A DNA stretch of 64,000 bases, taken from the NCBI RefSeq assembly GCF_000739635.1, contig NZ_BATQ01000166.1, positions 62,001-126,000 of the forward strand, written 5' to 3'. The DNA comes from Verrucomicrobium sp. BvORR034. GTDB lineage: Bacteria > Verrucomicrobiota > Verrucomicrobiia > Verrucomicrobiales > Verrucomicrobiaceae. The notes under the pieces are model-generated. The model did not search any database. It worked only from the letters and a program-made list of their open reading frames with translations, and was not told the DNA's origin. Of this stretch, positions 26,266-33,636 are shown in pieces. The first letter of the stretch is position 1, and every line of letters begins with the position of its first letter. The translations under genes and the position numbers were made by a program.

Positions 26266-27297
26266 TTACCGCACCATGTGCGCCGGCAGGAGGTAGGGCT
26301 TGCCCGCCTCCAGACGCGGCAGCAGACGGTCGCTCACGTCAAGCTCCACCTTGCCCGTAGAGGAGGCCTGGGCCTTGCCCATGATCCCCAGCAGCTGCGC
26401 CAAAGAAGGGGTCAGGCTGTACTTCACCACCATCGCATCCTTCGCGCTGCCCAGCTCCTTTGCCAGAGCATACGCGTCTTCCACGTAGCCCAACTGGTCC
26501 ACCAGCTTGTATTCTAGCGCCTGCTTGCCCGTGACCACACGTCCATCCGCCACCCCCGTGCGCAGTTGCGCCTCATCAATGTTGCGAGCCTTGGCCACGA
26601 TGCCCACGAACTTGTCGTACATCGCCGAGACCAGGCTCTGGATGTACTCCCGCTCGTCTTCCCGCATCGGGCGGGAGCCGCTCAGCGTGTCCTTGAACTT
26701 GCCGCTGGCAAACGTCATCGTCTCCAGGCCCACTTTGCCAAAGGTCTGGCTGTAGTTCAGGCTCTGGATGATCACGCCAATGCTCGCCGTCAGCGTCGTC
26801 TCATTGGCCACGATCTTGGACGCCCCGCAGGCCAGGTAGTACCCGCCCGAGGCCGCGATCGAGTCCATGTACACCACCACCTTCTTCTTCTCCGCCGCCT
26901 TCTTCACTGCGTTGTAGAGATTGTCCGAGGCCGTCACCTCGCCCCCCGGGGAGTTCACCCGGATGACGATCGCCTTCACATTCTTGTCCTCAGAGGCCTG
27001 CTCCAGCGCCCGCTGGATCGCATCCACATTCATCCCGCCCTCGGAGAAGAGATCCCCGGCCGGGCCGCTGGCGATGATGCCCTCGATGTCGATGCGGACG
27101 ATCTTGTCCTTCGTCTCCGCCGCCCCCGCCTCCACCAGCGTCTCACGGAACTTCTGCTTCGGCTCCACATAGCCGATGGACGCACTGTCCAGCCCCATCC
27201 CCAGGACGGCAGCAAACGACACAAAATTCAGCGCCAGACTGACCAGCAGCGCAACAATCACGAAAGCAAGCAAACATCCCAGGCCTTTGTTTTTCAT
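26266..27297 (-). CDS. sppA: Signal peptide peptidase SppA
   Basis: 343 residues with one N-terminal membrane anchor (about 8-33). It is the short, single-domain SppA as in Bacillus. Catalytic dyad Ser150 (DSIAASGGYY) and Lys202 (GKFKD), 52 residues apart as in Bacillus SppA (147/199). It degrades cleaved signal peptides in the membrane. The ATG at 27297 (MKNKGLGC) gives the anchor directly. Probably the first gene of an operon with the CPBP protease, thiL, tsaE and tsaB. Confidence 0.92.
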   Translation of the reverse strand: MKNKGLGCLLAFVIVALLVSLALNFVSFAAVLGMGLDSASIGYVEPKQKFRETLVEAGAAETKDKIVRIDIEGIIASGPAGDLFSEGGMNVDAIQRALEQASEDKNVKAIVIRVNSPGGEVTASDNLYNAVKKAAEKKKVVVYMDSIAASGGYYLACGASKIVANETTLTASIGVIIQSLNYSQTFGKVGLETMTFASGKFKDTLSGSRPMREDEREYIQSLVSAMYDKFVGIVAKARNIDEAQLRTGVADGRVVTGKQALEYKLVDQLGYVEDAYALAKELGSAKDAMVVKYSLTPSLAQLLGIMGKAQASSTGKVELDVSDRLLPRLEAGKPYLLPAHMVR

Positions 27298-27378
27298 GGT
27301 CGCCGAGCCTACGATGGGATTGTCCCGCACGCAACAAATGGCGGATTGACGGTCTGGAGGCGGGATCAGTGGTGGGAA

Positions 27379-27414
27379 CCAGTGCGTCAGTACGTCAGTG
27401 GGCAGTGCGTCAAG
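27379..27414. repeat. GTGCGTCAGT cluster, copy 2
   Basis: Partner of 21078-21112; shares CCAGTGCGTCAGTA and GGCAGTGCGTCA. Confidence 0.6.
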
Positions 27415-27717
27415 GTGTTGGAGGCCGAAATTGTACGGAGTCCAAGCTTCAGCCTACGGGGCTTTCGTGCATGGTGCCTGGCGCTTCGTTGGCGACGACG
27501 CACACGACGCAGGGACATTCTGACCGTCCCGTATGCGGGACGGTGAAGCTCTTCGTTCGCATCGCCCTTGACGCGCCCAAAGGCCTGCACCGCCCTCCGA
27601 CTCGCCGACCTAAACTCGGGGACCGCATGGGTCGCAGCGTGCCCCCCTTCTGCATCCTGCGGAAGGCTCAGGCCCGCCGCACCCCAAACGCCCTTCCCAC
27701 CCACCACCCCCATCACC

Positions 27718-27752
27718 TCAAGTCTTGCGTCTTGTGTCTCCCGCGTAGCGGG
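27718..27752. repeat. TCAAGTCTTG...CCCGCGTAGCGGG repeat, copy 2
   Basis: Ends in a CCCGC-gta-GCGGG hairpin. Related to 23180-23208 and 27961-28009. Confidence 0.7.
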
Positions 27753-27960
27753 CCATGCCGAAGGCATCCCAGAAGGTAGCCGGAGGTTAAGGGAGCGTAG
27801 CGACCGACACCTCCGGTAGTCTCCAAGAAACAAGCCCGACCCTGAAGGGGTCGCAGCGCCTCCCTCACCTCACGCTACACCCCAACTGACGTTCCGGGCA
27901 GAATGCGTGCGCTCCCCAAGTTTCCCATCACTCCCGCCATTCCCCTCCCCGCCCATGACC

Positions 27961-28009
27961 TCAAGTCTTGTGTCAGGAGTATGCGAGTCTTCTGTCTCCC
28001 GCGTAGCGG
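27961..28009. repeat. TCAAGTCTTG...CCCGCGTAGCGG repeat, copy 3
   Basis: Same start and hairpin end as copy 2, with a 14-base longer middle. Confidence 0.7.
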
Positions 28010-28012
28010 TCA

Positions 28013-28046
28013 GCGTCTCAACGTGCCGCTTGCGGCACATCTCAAC
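28013..28046. repeat. Hairpin + TCTCAAC unit at the end of the CNNM gene
   Basis: GTGCCGC-tt-GCGGCAC flanked by TCTCAAC on both sides. The right-hand TCTCAAC, on the minus strand, contains the TGA stop of the gene at 28042. Confidence 0.7.
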
Positions 28047-29358
28047 TTCCCCCGCCCCCTCCCCTCACCGGCATCAACAGCACCTTGTCCACCCGGTGGC
28101 CGTCCATGTCGATGACCTCCACGCGGTAGCCTTGTTCCTCGAACCAGTCCCCCTCCTTGGGCACGCCGCCCATGCGGCGCATGAGATACCCGGCAAAGGT
28201 CTGGTAGTCACGTTCCGCGGCCGGAGGCAGGGTAAAGCCCTGCACACTTTCCTCGAACATCTCGCAGTCCATCATCGCATCGATGAGCCAGGAGCCATCG
28301 TCCCGGCGCAGGGCGCGTGGCTTGAGCCGCACGTCCTGGGAGGGGAAGTCTCCCACGATGGCCTCCATGATGTCGTGCACGGTGACCACACCGATGACAC
28401 TGCCGAACTCATCCACCACCAGCGCGAGGTGCTTGCCGGAGGTCTTGAAGGTGTCCAGCAGCTTGGACGCCGGCGTGGTGTCCGGTGTCATCATCATGGG
28501 CGTCATGACATCCCGCACCCGCACGGGCACTCCCGCCGCCAGGTTCGCGTAAATAGCCTTCACGGACACCACGCCCACCACATGGTCCCGCCGCCCTTCA
28601 TACACGGGGAAATACGAGTGACCGCTGACCACAATCTTGTGCCAGAGCAGGTCGTGAGGCTCATCCGCATTCACCCAGATGATCTTCGCGCGCGGCGTCA
28701 TCAGCTCCCGCGCCTGGAGGTGGTCGAGTTCGAGGACATTTTCCACCATGCTGGACTCTGTGGGGACAAACACTCCCGCCCGCATGCCCTCCCGCATGAG
28801 TGACTTCACCTCCTCATCAGAGATCGTCTGCTCCTCCGTGATCTTGATGCCAAAGAGGCGCAACATGCCGTCCGTGGAAGCACTCAGAAAATCCACCGCC
28901 GGTCCCGTGATACGGGACAGCCGGCTCATGGGCCGCGCCAGAAGCACGGCATAGCCCTCGGGATTGTTCAAACCCAGCCGCTTGGGGATGAGTTCCCCCA
29001 CCACGAGCGAGAGGTAAGTGATGGCCACCACCACGAGCACGAAGCTCACCGTCTGGGCGTAGTGCTGCAACCCGGGAACCTCTCTCAACACCACCACTAG
29101 ATGCTCTGACAAGGTCGCACCGCCATAGACCCCTGTCAGAATGCCCACCAGAGTGATGCCGATCTGCACCGTGGCCAGGAATCGGCTGGGATTCTCCGCC
29201 AGTTCCAGGGCCACTCCGGCACGGGCGTCGCCCGCCTCTGCCAGGGTTCGCAAACGGTTCCGCTTGGAGGAGACCAGGGCGATCTCCGCCATGGCAAACA
29301 CCCCATTGGCAACCACCAGGAAGAAGATGATCCCAATTTCAAACAAGATTACACTCAT
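28042..29358 (-). CDS. CNNM/CorC-type membrane protein (hemolysin family)
   Basis: 438 residues. An N-terminal DUF21 membrane domain (about 1-190; FFLVVANGVFAMAEIALVSS at the start) is followed by a CBS pair (about 200-330; ELMTPRAKI, VRDVMTPMM, VVDEFGSVIGVVTVHDI) and a C-terminal CorC/HlyC domain. The family is linked to Mg2+ or Co2+ transport and efflux, and the old name hemolysin is misleading. It ends in a Gly-rich tail whose stop codon lies in a repeat. Appears monocistronic. Confidence 0.9.
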   Translation of the reverse strand: MSVILFEIGIIFFLVVANGVFAMAEIALVSSKRNRLRTLAEAGDARAGVALELAENPSRFLATVQIGITLVGILTGVYGGATLSEHLVVVLREVPGLQHYAQTVSFVLVVVAITYLSLVVGELIPKRLGLNNPEGYAVLLARPMSRLSRITGPAVDFLSASTDGMLRLFGIKITEEQTISDEEVKSLMREGMRAGVFVPTESSMVENVLELDHLQARELMTPRAKIIWVNADEPHDLLWHKIVVSGHSYFPVYEGRRDHVVGVVSVKAIYANLAAGVPVRVRDVMTPMMMTPDTTPASKLLDTFKTSGKHLALVVDEFGSVIGVVTVHDIMEAIVGDFPSQDVRLKPRALRRDDGSWLIDAMMDCEMFEESVQGFTLPPAAERDYQTFAGYLMRRMGGVPKEGDWFEEQGYRVEVIDMDGHRVDKVLLMPVRGGGGGS

Positions 29359-29429
29359 GCATCAATAGAAATGTAGCCGGACACGCTCCCAGCTTGTTCC
29401 CGATTCAGCCGCCCAGCCACGGCAATACG

Positions 29430-29519
29430 GTGCCTGCGGGCAAGCACCTCAACAGGCACTTGCGCCGCCTCAACCAGCGCGGAGCCCGTCTTATCTAGAT
29501 CGCGGAAGATCGTCTCAAC
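29430..29519. repeat. CTCAAC-spaced repeat array, third site
   Basis: Three (C/T)CTCAAC words with short imperfect inverted repeats between them, just past the 3' end of the gene at 29525. Same family as 21239-21350, more degraded. Confidence 0.55.
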
Positions 29520-29524
29520 GCCCC

Positions 29525-30925
29525 TTAGTAGATCATCTTGGAGTCCGGCTCCGCCGTCTCCACCATGCTCACCGCTTCCACCATCGGCACCGTCTGGTTG
29601 CCCTCCTGACGATAGGTGACCTTTCCGATCACCTTCACCCAACCCATGTCTTTGAAGGCAGGCGGGGTCTTCCCAAACTCCACGGGGATTGAATACGGCC
29701 GGGCGTCCGCCGCGCAACACTGCACCTGCAGGCGGAAGATGCGCACGCGGGTCCCCGCATCATTGTTCACCTTCTCCGGCATCACTTGAGCGATCGTTTC
29801 CACAGACTGGCCGTTGAGCACGGACTGCACCTCCTTGTCGCCAGCGGTGTAGAAGATCTCCGGCACCTCCAGCATGAAGTTACCCTCCTTGCTCCGCGGC
29901 ACCTGGGCCTCCAGATCCTTCAGCGTGAAATGTCCGTAGTTTTTGGCCTCAGCACCAGCACTCTTGGCCTGGCGGTCAAGTTCTTGCGGATTCACTGGCG
30001 GCATCACATCTCCAGGTTGTCCAGCGGCAGCCTGGGGTCCAGGAGGGGAGTCAGAAGAGGAGGCCCCTGCCACTGTCGGACTTCCTGCGGGGCGATTACC
30101 CGCCTCTTTCTTCAGCGAGAACTGGTCGGCCAGACCGCCCTGACCATAATTCTGGTTGTATAAGCCCTTGTTGACCACCGCCCGGGAACTGAACTGGTCC
30201 GGCGTGTTGATCGCCGCGTAGCTAACTGGGACCGCCAACAGGAAAATGGCGACCAACCGGCCGACCACGCCGCTTTCCTCTAGAATGCCATGGGCGTGGG
30301 TATGGTCATGGTCGTGCTCGTGATGATCATCAAGACCGTGGCTGTGAGCGTGGTCATGATGCTCATGACCGCAGCACCCTTGCTTCCCGCCTGGTTCATG
30401 GGAATGAGCATGCGCGTGGGCGTGGGCGTGCCCATGCGCTTCCTCTTTCTGGGGATGCTCATGGCCGCAGCCTGGACCATGCACATTCCCATGGGAATGG
30501 GCCTGCACAGACGCTGCCGCGTTTTCATGGGCATGGGTATGCTCATGCTCGTGCCCACATCCAGGTCCGTGACTGTGCCCATGATCATGGCTGCACCCGG
30601 GCCCGTGCACATGTCCATGCTGGTGGCTATGGGCGTGTTCATGCTTGTGGCCGTGATCATGATCGTGGCCATGTTCATGCCCGCAACCGCCGCCTGCGTC
30701 ACCGTCATCCGAGCAACAATCAGCGTCTTTGGCCGTGGTCGTAACCAGATTGAACAACGCAAGAATCATGAGGCCGATACCAGCCACTAGGACCATGGGC
30801 CGGAAGATCCCATCCGCTGGCAGGTAGTTTATCAGGCGCCCGCTGGCATAGAAGTAGAGCATCACTGCGCCCCACAACATCAGGAGCAGAACGCTGGTCA
30901 CATGAATGGCAGTGCGTTTCGTCAT
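29525..30925 (-). CDS. TIGR03943/YcgQ-like permease partner with giant His-rich insert
   Basis: 466 residues. Two N-terminal membrane segments (about 9-27, 41-60), then a third near 221-239, and a C-terminal soluble domain (about 350-466) typical of the YcgQ/DUF1980 family, with QVQCCAADARP and VKVIGKVTY. Between the second and third segments (residues about 81-213, bases 30287-30685) is a His-rich stretch with roughly 47 His, mostly alternating with Asp, Glu, Ala, Ser or Gly, and three HGPGC motifs. Usual members have no such insert. Its start overlaps the stop of the permease gene (ATGA). Metal binding is inferred from composition. Confidence 0.85.
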   Translation of the reverse strand: MTKRTAIHVTSVLLLMLWGAVMLYFYASGRLINYLPADGIFRPMVLVAGIGLMILALFNLVTTTAKDADCCSDDGDAGGGCGHEHGHDHDHGHKHEHAHSHQHGHVHGPGCSHDHGHSHGPGCGHEHEHTHAHENAAASVQAHSHGNVHGPGCGHEHPQKEEAHGHAHAHAHAHSHEPGGKQGCCGHEHHDHAHSHGLDDHHEHDHDHTHAHGILEESGVVGRLVAIFLLAVPVSYAAINTPDQFSSRAVVNKGLYNQNYGQGGLADQFSLKKEAGNRPAGSPTVAGASSSDSPPGPQAAAGQPGDVMPPVNPQELDRQAKSAGAEAKNYGHFTLKDLEAQVPRSKEGNFMLEVPEIFYTAGDKEVQSVLNGQSVETIAQVMPEKVNNDAGTRVRIFRLQVQCCAADARPYSIPVEFGKTPPAFKDMGWVKVIGKVTYRQEGNQTVPMVEAVSMVETAEPDSKMIY

Positions 30926-32010
30926 GGCTTGGCTTCGGTTGAAGGTGAGGGCGATACAGTAGGTGCGGATGCTGGAGGCGAGATTGGAGCCGCAGGAGGA
31001 GCGCCCGAAGGCCCACCTGGACCGGTACTTGAGACAGCGGTGGGCACCGGCTTGTTGGAAAGCTTGCCCACCCATTTTGCCCAGGGCTCGCAAAGAAGCG
31101 CCACCAGCAGGAAGATGGCCACACACAGCCCGACCATGAACTTCCGACGGAAAACGGAGGAATACATGAAGACCAGCTTCACATCCAGCATGGGGCCAAA
31201 GACCAGGAAGGCCAGCTTGGCTGCATTGGAGAAGCTGTCCATGGGTGCCGCAATGAACGCATCCGAAGTGCTGCACAGCGCCAGGGCAAAAGCGAGCCCC
31301 ATCAGGGAGGGCACAGCGAAGAGTTCATTCCCCGCCACCGCCGTGATCTTGCTCTGGTCGATCTGCGTGTTGAAGGCCGCCGTGATGATCACCCCGATGG
31401 TGAAGTACATCGCCGTATCCAGGAAGTCCCGCATGGCCGTGCGCATGGCGTGCGTGAGCTTCGCATCGAAACTCTGGGTGGCTCCATTGGCAGCCGCCGC
31501 CCCCTTGCCAATGCCCCGGACGACCGCATCCGTCAGCACGTCCGCTGGCTTCTTCCGGATCAACGCCAGCCCCACTATGACGGCCACCGCATACCCCAGG
31601 GTGATGCGGGAAAGCGTCATCGTCGCATTCCCGATACCGAAGATACCGTCTATTTTCTGGAACTCCTTGAACGCGGTGAGGGTACTCGCGATGACGATGG
31701 GATTGATGATGGGGGCGCTTAACAGGTAGGTGATGCCGCAAGATATCGGCAACCCCTTCTGCACCAGCCGTCGCACCACCGGGACCACCGCGCACTCACA
31801 CACCGGAAACACCAGCCCCAGAAAGCCCGCCGCGAAGGTGGAAAGGACGCGATTCTTCGGGAGCACCCTCTCCAGCAGCTTCGCAGGGAGGAAGGCGTCA
31901 ATCAACCCCGACAGTAGTGTGCCCACCAGGATGTAAGGGGCCCCCTCAAACAGGATGCTCAAGAAGGCCTTCAGAATGTCACCGGTCGCGCTCGGTTCAG
32001 GCAGGGTCAT
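30922..32010 (-). CDS. Permease of the YraQ/YcgR (DUF318) family
   Basis: 362 residues with about eight membrane segments. The family signature is clear: FPVCECAVVPVVRRLVQKGL then YLLSAPIINPIV, repeated in the second half as LCSTSDAFIAA. The C-terminal 45 residues are Pro/Ser-rich and probably disordered. The substrate is not firmly known. The partner gene overlaps by four bases, so the two products are probably a complex. The His-rich partner makes a transition metal a reasonable guess. Confidence 0.87.
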   Translation of the reverse strand: MTLPEPSATGDILKAFLSILFEGAPYILVGTLLSGLIDAFLPAKLLERVLPKNRVLSTFAAGFLGLVFPVCECAVVPVVRRLVQKGLPISCGITYLLSAPIINPIVIASTLTAFKEFQKIDGIFGIGNATMTLSRITLGYAVAVIVGLALIRKKPADVLTDAVVRGIGKGAAAANGATQSFDAKLTHAMRTAMRDFLDTAMYFTIGVIITAAFNTQIDQSKITAVAGNELFAVPSLMGLAFALALCSTSDAFIAAPMDSFSNAAKLAFLVFGPMLDVKLVFMYSSVFRRKFMVGLCVAIFLLVALLCEPWAKWVGKLSNKPVPTAVSSTGPGGPSGAPPAAPISPPASAPTVSPSPSTEAKP

Positions 32011-32243
32011 GCGGAAGTGGTCGAAATGTGAATGGAGCCCCTACTTACGTCCGAAGGCATTCGGTTCAAACGGGGAAACACAAACATGACCACTTTTCAC
32101 AGGTCCATTGGACAACTGCTCCGCGATGCCCTTCGTATTTCTGCTGTCACCGCACCAATCCCCAAACCTTCCCTTGCCGCGTGGCGTATCCCTGCTAGCA
32201 CTTTTCCCGAGTTCAAACCTAAAACACTGAACGGAACAACACC

Positions 32244-32849
32244 ATGGCCCATACCCTGCCTCCCCTTCCTTACGACAAAGCCGCCCTTGAGCCCCACATC
32301 GACGCCCAGACGATGGAAATCCACCACGGCCGTCACCACAACGCCTATGTGACGAACCTGAACAACGCGATCGCTGGCAACGCAGAGCTCGAGGCGCTCA
32401 GCATCGACGACCTGAACAAGAACATCAACAGCGTGCCCGAGGGCATCCGCACCGCTGTGCGCAACAACGGTGGCGGCCACTGGAACCACACCTTCTTCTG
32501 GAACATCATGGGCCCGAACGCCGGTGGCGCCCCCAAGGGTGAACTCGCCGCCGCCATCGACGCCGCCTTCGGCAGCTTCGACGCCTTCAAGGAAGCCTTC
32601 GCCAAGGCTGGCGTGGGTCGTTTTGGCTCCGGCTGGGCCTGGCTGGTGAAAAAAGACGGCAAAGTCGCCATCACCTCCACCCCCAATCAGGACAACCCCC
32701 TCATGGACGGTTCCGGCACCCCGCTGCTGGGCATCGACGTCTGGGAGCACGCCTACTACCTGAAGTATCAGAACAAGCGCCCTGACTACATCGCCGCCTG
32801 GTGGAATGTGGTGAACTGGGACGCTGTCGCCGAGCGCTTTGCTGCGTAA
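32244..32849 (+). CDS. sodA: Superoxide dismutase, Mn-type
   Basis: 201 residues. Converts superoxide to oxygen and peroxide. Metal ligands His27 (EIHHGRHH), His82 (HWNHTFFW), Asp165 and His169 (DVWEHAYY). GGGHWNH and the Gln in NQDNPLM favour manganese over iron. The ATG at 32244 gives the usual [11 protein letters not shown] start. Divergent from the permease pair; the 233-base space between them should hold both promoters, but no clear boxes were found. A terminator follows. Confidence 0.95.
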   Translation: MAHTLPPLPYDKAALEPHIDAQTMEIHHGRHHNAYVTNLNNAIAGNAELEALSIDDLNKNINSVPEGIRTAVRNNGGGHWNHTFFWNIMGPNAGGAPKGELAAAIDAAFGSFDAFKEAFAKAGVGRFGSGWAWLVKKDGKVAITSTPNQDNPLMDGSGTPLLGIDVWEHAYYLKYQNKRPDYIAAWWNVVNWDAVAERFAA

Positions 32850-32878
32850 TCACCGCTCTCAAACTGGATCCATTCCTC

Positions 32879-32911
32879 AAATGGCCGTCGCAACCCGACG
32901 GCCATTTTTTT
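32879..32911 (+). terminator. Intrinsic terminator of sodA
   Basis: Stem AAATGGCCGTCG, loop caacc, CGACGGCCATTT, then TTTT. It lies 30 bases past the sodA stop. Confidence 0.93.
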
Positions 32912-32992
32912 CGTCCGGGAGGTAACGATGTGAATTTCCGTGAGTAAACTGCTCGCACTCACCGAAAAACGCATCACATTCCGTGCGACGAA

Positions 32993-33310
32993 ATGCCCTG
33001 CACGTTAGCCAGACTGCCTTGCGGCGTCATCTACACCCAAGCTTTCAGCGAGCACCTTGCCCGCGTCCACGCGGAGCAGGCGGACAATCATCCCAAGAGG
33101 GTGATGACCTTCGAGTATGTGCGATGTGCCAGCGGCCCCATGCGAGGCCGAGCTTGGTGGCAGGTGCTGTGGCTCCCAGACGAGGTCGTGCCGGACTACC
33201 GGCGCTATCGCATGGGCCGGATCACCGTGCATTTCCCCAAGAGCTCGCAGCATGGGCTGCGGGAACGCTGCCTCGACTACCTCAATGACCGGGTCGTCGT
33301 GCGCCCTTGA
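32993..33310 (+). CDS. Small hypothetical protein, 105 aa
   Basis: A 105-residue basic, Arg- and Trp-containing protein without a recognised domain. The C-terminal two thirds (from MTFEYVRCASGPMRGRAWW) look more protein-like than the start, so a later start is possible. It lies between sodA and the glycan cluster. A short minus-strand fragment at 33370-33438 resembles its C-terminus. Confidence 0.45.
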   Translation: MPCTLARLPCGVIYTQAFSEHLARVHAEQADNHPKRVMTFEYVRCASGPMRGRAWWQVLWLPDEVVPDYRRYRMGRITVHFPKSSQHGLRERCLDYLNDRVVVRP

Positions 33311-33636
33311 ACGGGGCGTGTCCAGAGCAGCAAAGCGCTGGGGAGCAGGCCTCTGATGGTCCTCTTTTGCTAGTCCTCCAGCTGCGGCAAGACCTTGTCG
33401 CCCAGCCCCTCAACTACCGGGTCATTCAGGTATCGCAACCGTCACAATCTTGAGCAGAAAGGGACGACATTTGTCTTTCAATCCTGAGTCGCGGGGTGCT
33501 ACAGTCCGCTCTCTCTCTCTCTGGCTGTCCTTTCATACAGAGTCATTTCTCTCATTTCGTCATTATCGGGTCGATCGACTGAGGGCGGTAGCATGCTCGC
33601 ATTTCAGTGTAGTCCCTTCTGAACCCCCTCCGGACG
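33311..33636. other. Intergenic region before the glycan cluster
   Basis: The 326 bases are more AT-rich near the right end and probably contain the cluster promoter. A CT run lies at about 33508-33522. Bases 33370-33438 read on the minus strand as a short coding-like tail. No clear -35/-10 pair could be chosen. Confidence 0.5.
33370..33438 (-). other. Possible remnant of a gene 3' end
   Basis: Reads LRYLNDPVVEGLGDKVLPQL, then ED and TAG, preceded by an in-frame TGA, so it cannot be a whole gene. YLND-x-VV also occurs at the end of the plus-strand ORF at 32993-33310. May be a decayed gene fragment or chance. Confidence 0.25.

Larger units (their letters stand above)
27298..28041. other. Long intergenic region rich in repeats
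   Basis: The 744 bases hold a GTGCGTCAGT cluster (27379-27414), hairpin ACCGTCCCG-tatg-CGGGACGGT (27523-27544), two TCAAGTCTTG repeats (27718, 27961), a stem CCGGAGGT...ACCTCCGG (27780-27816) and part of a hairpin-TCTCAAC unit. No protein frame is convincing. Confidence 0.65.

Noticed and set aside
27387-27833. Open frames of 120-150 codons in the long intergenic region
   Set aside because: They read through hairpin repeats, differ on both strands and show no domain.
30290-30790. Met-rich plus-strand frame opposite the His-rich stretch
   Set aside because: Alternating CAT/ATG codons arise from His codons of the true gene on the other strand.
30926-31276. N-terminal extension of the His-rich protein into the permease gene
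   Set aside because: It overlaps the conserved permease in another frame; the ATG at 30925 with ATGA overlap and hydrophobic start is far better.
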